Notes: generated by a model not told the origin, from the sequence alone. Shown: positions 38,382 to 47,700, counted from the stretch's first letter. The stretch: DNA of 64,000 nt from Planosporangium thailandense (GCF_011947195.1 NZ_JAATVY010000008.1:124001-188000), one strand, 5' to 3'. Program-made: numbers and translations.

Positions 38382-39089
38382 TCAGCGCCCGAACCCCGGC
38401 AGCACCAGGACCGCTTCCTCGTCCCCGGAGCGGAGCAGCCCCAGGATCGCCGCCGCGACCTCCTCCGCGCTCTGGGCGGGCGGCCGGCCCGAGCCGTTCG
38501 CCAACCGGCCGGCGCGCAGGACGTCGTGGAACTCCGTCGCCGTGATGAACGGATAGACGGTCGACACGACGATGCCGTCGTCGGCGAGCTCCTGACGGGC
38601 GACCGCGGAGAGCATGTTGAGCCCGGCTTTCGTCGCCGCGTAGGCGCCGACGCCGGGCAGTACCCCGCGGGTGGTCCCCGAACTCACGTTGACGATGCTG
38701 CCGCCGCCCTCCGCCCGCATCACCGGGATCACCGCCTGCATGACGACGAGCGGGGCGACCACATTGAGCTCGATGATCGCGCGGAAGTCGTCGGCCGCCA
38801 CCTGCTCCAACGGCAGGTGCAGGCCCTGGCCGGCGTTGTTGACCAGGACATCGATCCGGCCGTACGCGTCGAGGCCGGCCCGTACGGCGCGGCGTACCTG
38901 GTCGGGGTCGGTCACGTCGGTCGTCACGGCGACGGCGTCGGGCAGTTCCTTCGCGAGCGCCTCGATCCGGTCGGTGCGGCGGGCGGCGAGCACCAGCCGG
39001 GCGCCCGCCTCGGCGGCCAGCCGGGCCGTGGCCGCGCCGATGCCGGAGGAGGCTCCGGTGACCAGGACGACCTTGCCGGCGATCTCCAT
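38382..39089 (-). CDS. Short-chain dehydrogenase/reductase
   Basis: A 235-residue classical SDR. The Rossmann motif TGASSGIG is near residue 12, NNAG near 80, and the catalytic Ser-Tyr-Lys triad is seen as VSSG ... YAATK. It binds NAD(P) and oxidises or reduces an alcohol/ketone; the substrate is unknown. Two adjacent ATGs are possible; 39089 sits at the better distance from GGGAG. A single gene without an obvious partner. Confidence 0.88.
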   Translation of the reverse strand: MEIAGKVVLVTGASSGIGAATARLAAEAGARLVLAARRTDRIEALAKELPDAVAVTTDVTDPDQVRRAVRAGLDAYGRIDVLVNNAGQGLHLPLEQVAADDFRAIIELNVVAPLVVMQAVIPVMRAEGGGSIVNVSSGTTRGVLPGVGAYAATKAGLNMLSAVARQELADDGIVVSTVYPFITATEFHDVLRAGRLANGSGRPPAQSAEEVAAAILGLLRSGDEEAVLVLPGFGR

Positions 39090-39207
39090 CATGGCTCCCT
39101 TCCGCGCCTCCCAGTATTGGTCACCCACCGGGACCGTGAACCACCGGCGGCCGGTTCACGTACTTGTCAGGTTGTGACTCGGTGCCCCCTGGGGAGGAGC
39201 TGTGGAC

Positions 39208-39528
39208 ATGCCGATCGCTGGAGGCCCGTCCGACCGTACGCGGATGTTGCGGCGCTGGGTGGCGCGCGGCGTCATCCTCGTCTACTTCTTCCTGTTGGTC
39301 TCGGTCGGGTTGATCGTGACGGGCAAGGAACGGTACTTCCTCACACACGGCACGTTGGGCGTCGTGATCGCGGTCGCGTTCGTGCCGTTGACCGCAGGGT
39401 TCGTGGCGGCGGCGAAGGTGCTGGGCGCGGGTGACCGGGGACGATCGGGGCACCTGACCGTCTCGGCGACGGCGCTGCTGCTGCTCGGCGTACTGATCAT
39501 CGCCGCAGACGTTGTCATGGGCGGCTAG
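39208..39528 (+). CDS. Small membrane protein, three hydrophobic segments
   Basis: A 106-residue protein with three predicted membrane helices (about 18-38, 47-67 and 85-104) and no known motif. ATG 39208 is preferred to GTG 39202 because AGGAG lies eight bases before it. Divergent from the SDR gene on its left and convergent with the diguanylate cyclase on its right. Function unknown. Confidence 0.65.
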   Translation: MPIAGGPSDRTRMLRRWVARGVILVYFFLLVSVGLIVTGKERYFLTHGTLGVVIAVAFVPLTAGFVAAAKVLGAGDRGRSGHLTVSATALLLLGVLIIAADVVMGG

Positions 39529-39558
39529 AGCGGCTAGACGAGCGGTCGGACAACCGGA

Positions 39559-41589
39559 TCAGTTCTCGACCGGGGCCGAAGCGTAGGGGCGCTGCGCCTT
39601 CTCGGCGTACAGTCTGGCGTCCGCGCGGGCGTACAAGGTGTCGAAGTCGTGGCCGTCGCGCCACAGGGTGGCGGCACCGATGCTGACGGACGCCCGTACG
39701 TTCAGCGCGGCGCGCAGCCGCGCGGTGACGGTATCGGCATCGCCTCCGACGACCAGGACGACGAACTCGTCGCCGCCGAGTCGGCCGACGACGTCGTCGT
39801 CGGGGCGGACGCCGTCGCGTAGAGTCCGCCCGACCCAGCGGAGCAGTTCGTCGCCGGCCGCATGGCCCCCGGAGTCATTGGTCTGTTTGAACCCGTCGAG
39901 GTCGAGGATGAGCAGGGTGACGTGGCGACCGGAGCTGCGGGCGGCCGTGAGCTCGGCGGTGAACCGCTCCTCGAAGCCCCGCCGGTTGAGGCAGCCGGTC
40001 AGCGGGTCGATCCGGGAGAGCTGGTCGACCAACGCGCGTTGGCGGGCTGCCGACCATCCCTGCAGCGCGCAGGCGAGGGAGGCGGCGACCGCACCGGCGA
40101 GGTGGGTAGCCGCGTACCAGCCGCTGGAGGTCCCCGCGAAGACCGCGATGCCGAGGTACAGCAGCGACGCGGCGGTCAGCGCCGGCAGGACCGCGCGGGC
40201 CCGCGTACCGAGGGCGAGCAGCGGCATCGCCATGAGCAGCCCGACACCGGTCGGCGCGCTCACCCCGCCGTCCAGAATGGCGACGCTGGCCATGATGGCG
40301 AAGAGGACCACCGCGGCCAGGTTGATCACCATGCGGGCGGCCGGGGACCGGCTGAGCCAGCCGGTCATCGCGATGATCCCCAGCCCGACCATGCCGCCGA
40401 ACACGCTGAGCAGCGCCATGCCGAGCCGGTGCGGGTGGTGAGTGGCGAAGAACGCCACGTACTGCAGGCCGATGACGCCCATCATGACCGCCATCCGGCC
40501 GGTGTCGGCGATGGAGTGCCGGCGCCGTTCCCCGGGTGCGACGGGCGCCGGGACGCGGCGCTCCACCGGTACGCGGGCGGCCGCCACCTGGTCGGCCGAC
40601 GGGGCGCGTCGGTCGGGCCGGGCCTTGTCCGCGTAGAGCCGCTCGTCGGCGATCCGCTTGACCTCCTCCATCGTGTACGCGTCGGCGGGGAAGCTGGCGT
40701 GGCCGAAGCTGGCCGTGGCGGCTACCTGCATCGCGTCACGCAGCCGCTCGACGACGGCGGCCGCGGCGTCCGGTCCGGTGTCGCCGACGATGACGGCGAA
40801 CTCGTCGCCGCCCAGCCGGCCGACCGCGCCCGGCGCGCGCAGCGCGTCGGTCAGGGTACGACCGGCCCAGGACAGCAGCCGGTCGCCGGTCCGGTGGCCG
40901 TACGTGTCGTTGACGTCTTTGAACCGGTCCAGGTCCACCAGCACCAGGGTCATGGGGGTGCCCGCGGCGAGCTTCCGTTCCAGCCGCTGGTCGAAGCCGC
41001 GACGGTTGAGGCAGCCGGTCAGCGGGTCGATCCGGGACAGCTCGACGAGGCGGCGCCGTAGCCGCGCGACGAGGCCGGCGTGCCAAAGGCACAGGTACCC
41101 GGTGCCGAGGAAGCCGAGCACGTGGGCGACGGCGTATCCGGCGGGCGCCGGATCGCCGAACTGTACGACGCTCCAGTAGGCCGCCAGGCTCAGTGCCGCC
41201 ACCCCGGCGTAGAGCCGAGGCGGTACCAGGATCGCGAAGAACACCAGCGAGAACGGGATCAGGTCGCCGAGCGGGCTGGCGATTCCGCCGTCGAGCAGCC
41301 CGAGCAGGGCGGAGCTGGCAAGGTTGGCTACGACGCCGGACAGCTGGATCGGCACTCTCAACCGGGACCGGGCGATCGTCTTCGCCTGCCACCAGCCGAG
41401 CGCAGCGACGGCCAGCATGGCGGCGAGCACGGCGAGCATCGTCGGCCGGTGCGGCTGCCCTAGGGTTCCCAGGACGTACCCGAGCGCGATGACAGGGCCG
41501 ACTGCCGAGTAGACGTTGCTGACACGGATCGCCCGCACCTGCCGCGACAGCGGGTCAGGCGGGGTGACGGTCGGGTCAGCAGGGGTCAT
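39559..41589 (-). CDS. Duplicated membrane diguanylate cyclase (two TM-GGDEF modules)
   Basis: A 676-residue protein built of two modules. Each has about six membrane helices and a GGDEF domain: GGDEF at 260-264 and again at 605-609. The sequence LSRIDPLTGCLNRRGF occurs identically at 184-199 and 524-539, exactly 340 residues apart, so the protein is an internal tandem duplication. Both active sites keep GGDEF and the metal-binding aspartate (LVDLDRFK and ILDLDGFK). GGDEF domains work as dimers, so this protein may make c-di-GMP with its own two domains. Probable ATG start at 41589. Confidence 0.9.
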   Translation of the reverse strand: MTPADPTVTPPDPLSRQVRAIRVSNVYSAVGPVIALGYVLGTLGQPHRPTMLAVLAAMLAVAALGWWQAKTIARSRLRVPIQLSGVVANLASSALLGLLDGGIASPLGDLIPFSLVFFAILVPPRLYAGVAALSLAAYWSVVQFGDPAPAGYAVAHVLGFLGTGYLCLWHAGLVARLRRRLVELSRIDPLTGCLNRRGFDQRLERKLAAGTPMTLVLVDLDRFKDVNDTYGHRTGDRLLSWAGRTLTDALRAPGAVGRLGGDEFAVIVGDTGPDAAAAVVERLRDAMQVAATASFGHASFPADAYTMEEVKRIADERLYADKARPDRRAPSADQVAAARVPVERRVPAPVAPGERRRHSIADTGRMAVMMGVIGLQYVAFFATHHPHRLGMALLSVFGGMVGLGIIAMTGWLSRSPAARMVINLAAVVLFAIMASVAILDGGVSAPTGVGLLMAMPLLALGTRARAVLPALTAASLLYLGIAVFAGTSSGWYAATHLAGAVAASLACALQGWSAARQRALVDQLSRIDPLTGCLNRRGFEERFTAELTAARSSGRHVTLLILDLDGFKQTNDSGGHAAGDELLRWVGRTLRDGVRPDDDVVGRLGGDEFVVLVVGGDADTVTARLRAALNVRASVSIGAATLWRDGHDFDTLYARADARLYAEKAQRPYASAPVEN

Positions 41590-41728
41590 GGCGTTCGCTC
41601 GGAGGTCCTCTCACGCGGATGGCGGTCAGCCGTCGCTTCCCCCATCGACCGGGACCGCCGAATTCTGAGGGATGCATACGGTGGTAAGCCAGGGTCGGAC
41701 TCCCTGTGCAAGCACTAAGAGCAACGTC

Positions 41729-41757
41729 TTGACTACACAGAGTAGACGGAATATATT
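41729..41757 (+). promoter_or_regulatory. Consensus-like promoter for the GH25 gene
   Basis: TTGACT (41,729-41,734), a 17-bp spacer and TATATT (41,752-41,757) in an unusually AT-rich patch. Both boxes match five of six consensus bases. Transcription would run right, through the CACACCACAGGGCC repeats into the lysozyme-like gene. Confidence 0.65.
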
Positions 41758-41861
41758 TTCAACCTCCGCTTCGTCACCGTGGGTGACGGTATCGGCGATA
41801 CGGCCTCAGACGGCACGCGGCCACATAGGTCACGCACGGCCGCACACGCGGCACACGGCCG

Positions 41862-41957
41862 CACACCACACAGGGCCGCACACCACACAGGGCCGCACAC
41901 CACAGGGCCACACACCACAGGGCCACACACCACACAGGGCCGCACACCACAGGGCCA
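41862..41957 (+). repeat. Six tandem 15/17-bp repeats in a leader region
   Basis: Units CACACCACACAGGGCCG (17 bp) and CACACCACAGGGCCA (15 bp) run in the order 17-17-15-15-17-15. They lie between the promoter at 41,729 and the lysozyme-like gene, so they would be transcribed as leader RNA. Confidence 0.85.
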
Positions 41958-42010
41958 CACCGGCGACAGACGGCCTATCTGCCAACGACACCCCGCACTC
42001 GAGGGCGGTG

Positions 42011-43030
42011 ATGCCACCATGTCGATCTTCGGCTGGGATTGACGCATCCGACTACGACTGGGACCGCGGCCCGATGGACGTCGACGCCGCGGTCCGGGAC
42101 GGGATCACGTTCTTCACCCACAAGGCCACCGAGGGCACCACGATCCGGCACGTCCACTACGGCGAGGCGCTCAACCGGGCGCGCGCCGCCGGAATGCCGC
42201 TGATGGGCGCGTACATGGTCGTGCGCACGCCCGGCAACAACGGCCACGGCGCCGTGCCGGCGCAGGTCGACTACGCCCTCGCGTACCTGGACTCACAGAC
42301 CCCGTGGTGGCGTACCACCCCCGAATTCTTCATCCAGGTCGACACGGAGCACTGGGGATACGACGACGTCGCGCCACAGTACGGCGTCACCGCCTGCTCC
42401 CTCCTGCGCGCCCGGACCGGCAAGTGGGTGGTCCTCTACGCCCCGCGCTGGGCCTACGGCGACGGCATTCCCGGTAACGATCCACTGTGGGCGTCGTCCT
42501 ACGGCGCCAATCCGGCAGTGCCGTACCGGCAGGCGTATCCGGGTGACGGCTCGTCCGGCTGGGCGTCCTACAGCGGCCGCACACCCACGATCCTGCAGTA
42601 CGGCAGCCGGCTCACGATCGGAACGCAGCCGTACTGCGACGCCGACGCGTTCCGCGGCACCGTCGCCCAGATGCGCGCACTCATCACGGGAGTAGACATG
42701 GACGCAGTGCAGAACTACCGCCTCAAGCTCCTGTTCGAAAACTGGGACCCCACCAGGGACCAGTGGGTCGCGGCGGGTGGAGACCCCGCGGTGTGGGATG
42801 CGGCCAACGCCGCCGGCGGCGCCCGTAACGGCGTCAAGCAGACGTTCAACTCCTTCAACGACTCGTTCGACACGCTGAACGGGAAGGTCGACGCGCTCGA
42901 CAGCGCCGTTCACGCGATCGGCGCACCCACCCAGGACCAGGTGAACACGGCCGTCCTCAACGCGATGCTCGATCCGCGGGTACAGCAGGGAATCGGCGAC
43001 GCCATCGCGTCGCATCTGCACGTGAGCTGA
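42011..43030 (+). CDS. GH25-type lysozyme-like protein, possible frameshift at the start
   Basis: About 339 residues. The first 220 fit the GH25 muramidase fold: DASDYDWDRG, THKATEGT, YMVVRTPG, FIQVDTEHW (the D/E pair of the active site) and a late CDADAFRG. A helical tail of about 110 residues follows. Family members usually begin SIFGWDASDYDW. Here ATG 42019 starts MSIFGWD and then stops, while DASDYDW continues in the next frame, as if four bases (TTGA) were inserted. ATG 42011 gives an open frame with an odd front (MPPCRSSAGIDAS). No signal peptide is seen. Its 3' end overlaps the EamA gene. Confidence 0.7.
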   Translation: MPPCRSSAGIDASDYDWDRGPMDVDAAVRDGITFFTHKATEGTTIRHVHYGEALNRARAAGMPLMGAYMVVRTPGNNGHGAVPAQVDYALAYLDSQTPWWRTTPEFFIQVDTEHWGYDDVAPQYGVTACSLLRARTGKWVVLYAPRWAYGDGIPGNDPLWASSYGANPAVPYRQAYPGDGSSGWASYSGRTPTILQYGSRLTIGTQPYCDADAFRGTVAQMRALITGVDMDAVQNYRLKLLFENWDPTRDQWVAAGGDPAVWDAANAAGGARNGVKQTFNSFNDSFDTLNGKVDALDSAVHAIGAPTQDQVNTAVLNAMLDPRVQQGIGDAIASHLHVS

Positions 43031-43922
43031 CCGTACGGGCCCGTTGGGTCAGCACGACACAGACCAGAACGAGCAGTGCGATCCCGACGGACCCGGCTGA
43101 GATCCGTTCCCGCAGCAGCAGGGCGGACCAGCCGAGAGTCAACACCGGCTGGGCGAGCTGCAGTTGGCCGACGCGGGCGACCCCGCCACGGGCCAGCCCG
43201 GCGTACCACGCGAAGAATCCGAGGAACATCGACACGACGGTCACGTACCCGAAACCGAGCCATCCGGTGGCGTCGGCGTGCGGGCGGTGCGCGAGGACGG
43301 AGACGACGGTCACCGGCACGGTCGCGGGCAGCGACGCGACCAGCGCCCAGCAGATGGTACGGGCGCCGCCCAGGTCGCGGGCCAGCGCGCCGCCCTCGGC
43401 GTACCCGAGGCCGCAGAGCGCGACGGCGGCGAGCAGGAACACGTCGGCCAGTGAGACGGCGCCGGACACGCCGCCGCTGAGCGCGAGGAACGCGAGCACC
43501 GCCAGCAGGCCGGCGATGCTGGTGGCCCAGAACGTACGGGGTGGACGCTCGCCGCCGCGGACCACGGCGAACACGGCGGTGACCGCGGGTAGCACGCTGA
43601 TGACGACGGCCCCGTGTGCGGCGGTCCGGGTGAGCAGGGCCAGCGACGTGAACAGCGGGAACCCGACCACCACTCCGGCGGCGACGCCGGCGATCCGCCG
43701 CCACTGCGCCGCGGTCGGGCGCGGGGCCCGGGTCAGGCGCAGGTAGCCCCAGGCCAGCAGGCCGGCGCCGGCCGCCCGGCCGAAGGCGACGAACCACGGG
43801 TCGAGCCCGGCGACGGCGGCCCGGGTGGCTGGCAGCGACAGGCTGAAGGCGAGGACCCCGATGGCGCCGAACGCGATACCCGTTACCCGACCCGGCTCGG
43901 TAGCGTTACTGTGCTCTCTCAT
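42957..43922 (-). CDS. EamA/DMT-family exporter
   Basis: A 321-residue inner-membrane protein with about ten hydrophobic segments and two EamA halves (e.g. ARGGVARVGQLQLAQPVLTLGW in the second). DMT exporters move amino acids and other metabolites. It overlaps the end of the lysozyme-like gene by 74 bp on the opposite strand. Its ATG at 43922 shares the bases CATG with the start of the divergent MocR gene. A later GTG at 43886 is possible. The pairing with a MocR regulator suggests control by a PLP- or amino-acid-related signal. Confidence 0.85.
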   Translation of the reverse strand: MREHSNATEPGRVTGIAFGAIGVLAFSLSLPATRAAVAGLDPWFVAFGRAAGAGLLAWGYLRLTRAPRPTAAQWRRIAGVAAGVVVGFPLFTSLALLTRTAAHGAVVISVLPAVTAVFAVVRGGERPPRTFWATSIAGLLAVLAFLALSGGVSGAVSLADVFLLAAVALCGLGYAEGGALARDLGGARTICWALVASLPATVPVTVVSVLAHRPHADATGWLGFGYVTVVSMFLGFFAWYAGLARGGVARVGQLQLAQPVLTLGWSALLLRERISAGSVGIALLVLVCVVLTQRARTVSSRADATRWRRRFPAVPADRASR

Positions 43923-45318
43923 GGATCACGATAACGCATCCGCTCGCGTTATCCGAGAACTCCGGGTGCTCGCGGCCGCGGCGGAGCCGGGCGCGCGGCT
44001 GCCCTCGGTACGCGAGCTGACCGCCCGGCACCACGCGTCGCCGGTCACCGTGGCCCGGGCGATCCGCACCCTGGCCGCCCAAGGGCTGCTCGAGGCGCGC
44101 CCGGGCCTGGGCACGTTCGTCGCCCGCCGCTCGGCAGACCGGCCGGACGCCGACCTGTCGTGGCAGGCGGTGGCCCTGCGCCCCAGGCCGGCCGGGGAGG
44201 AGGCGATGCAGGCGCTGCTGGCGGTGCCCCGGCCCGGCGCGATCCCGCTGTCCGGCGGCTATCTCGACGAGGACCTGCAGCCGGCGGCGGCGCTCGGCGC
44301 GGCCCTCGCCCGCGCCGCCCGGCACCCCACCGCGTGGCAGCGCGGCCCCGTCGAGGGCCGCGCGGACCTGCGCGCGTGGTTCGCCCGCGAGGCCGGTGGC
44401 GGGCTGCGGGCCGAGGACATGGTGATCTGCCCCGGCGGCCAGGCCGCCCTTGCCACCGCGTTCCGCGCGCTCGCCGCGCCGGGCGACACGGTGCTGGTCG
44501 AGTCCCCGACCTACCTCGGTGCTCTGGCGGCCGCCCGCGCGGCCGGGCTCACCGTCGTCGGCGTGCCCGCCGACGCCGACGGCGTACGGCCGGACCTGCT
44601 CGCGACCGCGCTCCGCAACACCGGCGCCCGCCTGTTCTACTGCCAGCCGCTGTACGCCAACCCGCACGGCGCCGTGCTCGCCGCCGACCGTCGCGCGGCG
44701 GTGGCCGACGCCGTCCACGCCGCAGGAGCGTTCCTGCTGGAAGACGACTACGCCCGTGACCTCGCGATCGACGGCGACCCGCCGGCCCCGCTGGCCGCCG
44801 ACGACCCGTACGGCCACGTCGTGTACCTGCGGTCGCTGACCAAGTCGGCCGCGCCGGGGCTGCGGGTCGCGGCGATCGGCGCGCGCGGGGCGGCCGGCGC
44901 GCGACTGCGCGCGGCCCGCGTACTCGACGATTTTTTCGTAGCCGGCCCCCTGCAGCAGGCGGCGCTGGACTTCGTGACCGCACCCGCCTGGTCCCGGCAC
45001 CGGCGGGCGCTCCGCGCGGCCCTGCGCCAGCGGCGGGACGCGCTGCTCGCCGCTCTGCACCGGCACCTGCCGGCCCTCGTGCCGGCCGCCGCGCCGCGCG
45101 GCGGGCTGCACCTGTGGGTCCGCCTGCCCGATGGCCTCGACGACGTCGAACTGACCGTGGCGGCGGCGGGCGAGCGGGTGGTCGTGTTCCCGGGCCGCCC
45201 GTGGTTCGCCGCCGAGCCCCCGGCGCCGCACCTGCGCCTGACGTTCGCCGCCGCACCGCCCGAGATCCTCGACGAGGGCGTCCGCCGGCTCGCCCGGGCG
45301 GTCGAAGCGCTCAGCTGA
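43921..45318 (+). CDS. MocR/PdxR-family regulator (GntR HTH + aminotransferase fold)
   Basis: A 465-residue fusion. A winged-helix GntR domain (about 1-70, LPSVRELTARHHASPVTVARAIRTL) is followed by a class I/II aminotransferase-like domain. The PLP lysine is likely in LRSLTKSAAPGLR, with FLLEDDYARD nearby. MocR proteins sense PLP or amino compounds and control neighbouring genes, here probably the divergent exporter. The start ATG 43921 shares its bases with the exporter start, so no upstream ribosome site exists in the usual sense. The gene may be leaderless. Its end overlaps the esterase gene by eight bases on the opposite strand. Confidence 0.88.
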   Translation: MDHDNASARVIRELRVLAAAAEPGARLPSVRELTARHHASPVTVARAIRTLAAQGLLEARPGLGTFVARRSADRPDADLSWQAVALRPRPAGEEAMQALLAVPRPGAIPLSGGYLDEDLQPAAALGAALARAARHPTAWQRGPVEGRADLRAWFAREAGGGLRAEDMVICPGGQAALATAFRALAAPGDTVLVESPTYLGALAAARAAGLTVVGVPADADGVRPDLLATALRNTGARLFYCQPLYANPHGAVLAADRRAAVADAVHAAGAFLLEDDYARDLAIDGDPPAPLAADDPYGHVVYLRSLTKSAAPGLRVAAIGARGAAGARLRAARVLDDFFVAGPLQQAALDFVTAPAWSRHRRALRAALRQRRDALLAALHRHLPALVPAAAPRGGLHLWVRLPDGLDDVELTVAAAGERVVVFPGRPWFAAEPPAPHLRLTFAAAPPEILDEGVRRLARAVEALS

Positions 45319-46342
45319 CAGCCGCCACGATCCAGTCGGCGGTGTCGGGCAGCCAGGCCCAGCGCGCATTCCCGACCAGGTGTTCGCCCTCCTCGACGAG
45401 CAGGTACTCGCCGCGTGGGGCCTCGCGGGCGATCCGCGCGCCGCCCGCGACCCCCGGGATGACGTCGCGGCCGCCGTCGACGACGCGCAGGGGCTGCCGG
45501 ATCCGCGCGGCCACCCCGTCCAGCCGGACCCGGTCGGCGAACGCGCGGGCGGCGTCGCGACTGCCGGTACGCAGGGCGAGGGTCTCGGTCACGAACGGCG
45601 GCAGGTCGTCGAAGGACAGCGCGTACGGGCAGCTGACGATGACACCCGCCCGGACGCGCGGGAGGTGGGCCAGCGTGACGGCGCCGTAGAAGCCGCCGAG
45701 ACTGAGCGCGATCGCGCCGAGTCGGCTCAGGTCGAGGTCGGCGCGCCCGTCGAGCGCGTCGATCGCGGCGGCGGCGACCTCGTGGAAGTCCGGTTCCGGC
45801 GCGCAGGCCACGGCGAGCTCACCCTGGCCGGGGCCGTCCAGCGCGTAGGTCGCCATACCACGCCGGAGCAGGGCCTCGGCGATGGAGTGGAACTCGACCT
45901 TGCTGGAGTCCATTCCGGCGATCACGAGGACGACCGGCGGGCGTTCGACGCCGGCCGGGCGCCGCAGGACGGCGCGGAAGCGGGCTCCACCGATGTGCTC
46001 GGCCGCCGGGTCGAGCAGGCCGAGGGCCCGGCACATCGCGCCGGCGGCCCGTTCGTGCGCCCGTGCCACGGCGGTGGGCAGGATCGTGGCGAAGTGGAAC
46101 CACAGCGCCGCGTCGCGGTACGCCTCGCCGGCCGTGACGAGCCGGCCGGCGGCCTCGGCGCGCTCGCCGCGCGCCAGGTGCCCGGCCGCGGTCGCCGCGA
46201 ACGCTTCGGGCCACTCCCGCAGCGAGGCCAGGCGGGACGTCACGGCGTCGTACTGCGCCGGGTCGACGCCGGCCGAGACCACCCTGGACCGGGCGCCGGC
46301 GATCTGAGCCGGCAGGATGCCCGGAGTGTCGAAGAAGGACAT
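45311..46342 (-). CDS. Alpha/beta-hydrolase (FrsA/DUF1100-like esterase)
   Basis: A 343-residue protein. The helical first third is followed by an alpha/beta-hydrolase domain with VLVIAGMDSSK (oxyanion region), the nucleophile elbow ALSLGGFYG, an acid in VVDGGRD and the histidine in EEGEHLVGNA. The build resembles FrsA-type esterases and dienelactone-hydrolase-like proteins. Substrate unknown. Convergent with the MocR gene; divergent from the P450 gene across about 86 bp. Confidence 0.85.
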   Translation of the reverse strand: MSFFDTPGILPAQIAGARSRVVSAGVDPAQYDAVTSRLASLREWPEAFAATAAGHLARGERAEAAGRLVTAGEAYRDAALWFHFATILPTAVARAHERAAGAMCRALGLLDPAAEHIGGARFRAVLRRPAGVERPPVVLVIAGMDSSKVEFHSIAEALLRRGMATYALDGPGQGELAVACAPEPDFHEVAAAAIDALDGRADLDLSRLGAIALSLGGFYGAVTLAHLPRVRAGVIVSCPYALSFDDLPPFVTETLALRTGSRDAARAFADRVRLDGVAARIRQPLRVVDGGRDVIPGVAGGARIAREAPRGEYLLVEEGEHLVGNARWAWLPDTADWIVAAVS

Positions 46343-46428
46343 CAGCTCTCCTCTATTTTTGGCTGGTCCTACTATCTCGAAACCGGCAAGGGTTCCGGCG
46401 GGGGCATCGGGCGCGGGAGCCTGGAGGT

Positions 46429-47637
46429 ATGTCCACGCCGACGGTTGACCTCCGCCTCCTCGCCGACCCCGCCCTGCGCGCCGACCCGTACCCGCTGCTG
46501 CGCCAGCTCCGCGCGGCCTCCCCGCTGTCGCTGATGGACGGGATGCTCGTGGTGGCCGCCCGGCACCGCGACTGCGCGGCCCTCCTCCGCCACCCCAACG
46601 CCAGCTCCGAGCGGGCCCGTTCGGAGCTCGTCCCGGCCGGCCTGCCCAGAGGCGCGCTGTCGTTCCTGTCGCTGGACCCGCCCGATCACACGCGGCTGCG
46701 CCGGCTGGTGTCCTCGGCGTTCACCCCACGGGTCGTCGCGGGGCTGCGGCCGCGGATCACCGAGGTGGTGGACGCGCTGTTCGCCCGGATCGCCGAGCAG
46801 GGGCGCGCGGACATCGTCGCCGACCTGGCGTACCCGCTGCCGGTGCAGATCATCAGCGAGCTGCTCGGCGTACCCGCCGACGACCACGAGCAGTTCCGCG
46901 TCTGGTCGGCGCGGCTCGCCCGCTCGCTCGACCCGCAGTTCGCCGACCCCGACCAGCAGCGCCTGGACGCGGCCGCGCAGGCGCGCGAGGAGTTCGAGCG
47001 ATACTTCGGCCGCCTGATCGCGCAGCGCCGGGCGCACCCGGCCGACGACCTGCTGTCGCTGCTGGTGCACGCCGAGTCCGAAGGCGACCAGCTCACCGAG
47101 GAGGAACTGCTGGCCACGTGCGTGCTGCTGCTGGTCGCCGGGCACGAGACGACGGCCAACCTGATCGCCAACGCGGTACTGGCGCTGCTGCGCCAACCCG
47201 ACCAGCTCGCCGCCCTGCGGGCCCGCCCGGCGCTCGTCGAGCCCTGCGTCGAGGAGACGCTGCGCTTCGACCCGCCGGTACAGCTGACCACCCGCATCGC
47301 GCGCGGCCCGCTGCCGGTCGGCGACACCGAGGTACCCGACGGCGGGATCGCCGTGCTGCTCATCGCGGCGGCCAACCGGGACCCGGAGGTGTTCGACGAC
47401 CCGGACCGCTTCGACATCACCCGCGGCGGGACGGGCCACCTCGCCTTCGCCGCCGGCATCCACTTCTGCCTGGGCGCGGGGCTCGCCCGGCTGGAGTCGG
47501 CGGTCGCGCTGGACGCGTTCGCGCAGCGGGTCGTGGCGCCCCGGCTGGCGACGCCGACGGTGGCGTACAAGGAGAACTTCAACCTGCGCGGACCGGCCCG
47601 GCTGGAGGTCGAGTTCGACGCCGTCACAGCTGCCTAG
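46429..47637 (+). CDS. Cytochrome P450
   Basis: A 402-residue soluble bacterial P450. The I-helix AGHETT is at 237-242 and the K-helix ExxR at E276-R279. The heme-binding loop is FAAGIHFCLGAG with ligand C347, although the usual F-G-x-G-x-H front is FAAGIHF here. The length is typical of CYP105/107-like enzymes. It needs a ferredoxin partner, and none is encoded next to it. The start is ATG 46429, with GGGAG and GGAGG sites just upstream. Confidence 0.93.
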   Translation: MSTPTVDLRLLADPALRADPYPLLRQLRAASPLSLMDGMLVVAARHRDCAALLRHPNASSERARSELVPAGLPRGALSFLSLDPPDHTRLRRLVSSAFTPRVVAGLRPRITEVVDALFARIAEQGRADIVADLAYPLPVQIISELLGVPADDHEQFRVWSARLARSLDPQFADPDQQRLDAAAQAREEFERYFGRLIAQRRAHPADDLLSLLVHAESEGDQLTEEELLATCVLLLVAGHETTANLIANAVLALLRQPDQLAALRARPALVEPCVEETLRFDPPVQLTTRIARGPLPVGDTEVPDGGIAVLLIAAANRDPEVFDDPDRFDITRGGTGHLAFAAGIHFCLGAGLARLESAVALDAFAQRVVAPRLATPTVAYKENFNLRGPARLEVEFDAVTAA

Positions 47638-47700
47638 GTTTACCGACGTCGAGGGGGCGGGCACACATAGACCGCCCCCTCAACGATGGAGACCGACAGC

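Noticed and set aside
41672-42010. N-terminal extension of the lysozyme-like gene through the repeats
   Set aside because: It would translate the CACACCACAGGGCC repeats into His/Thr/Pro-rich sequence before the fold, and the promoter lies inside it.
43906-45369. 487-codon minus-strand frame opposite the MocR gene
   Set aside because: Antisense shadow of a well-supported regulator; no motif.
46372-47664. 430-codon minus-strand frame opposite the P450
   Set aside because: Low-complexity Arg/Gly/Val composition and fully antisense to a clear P450.
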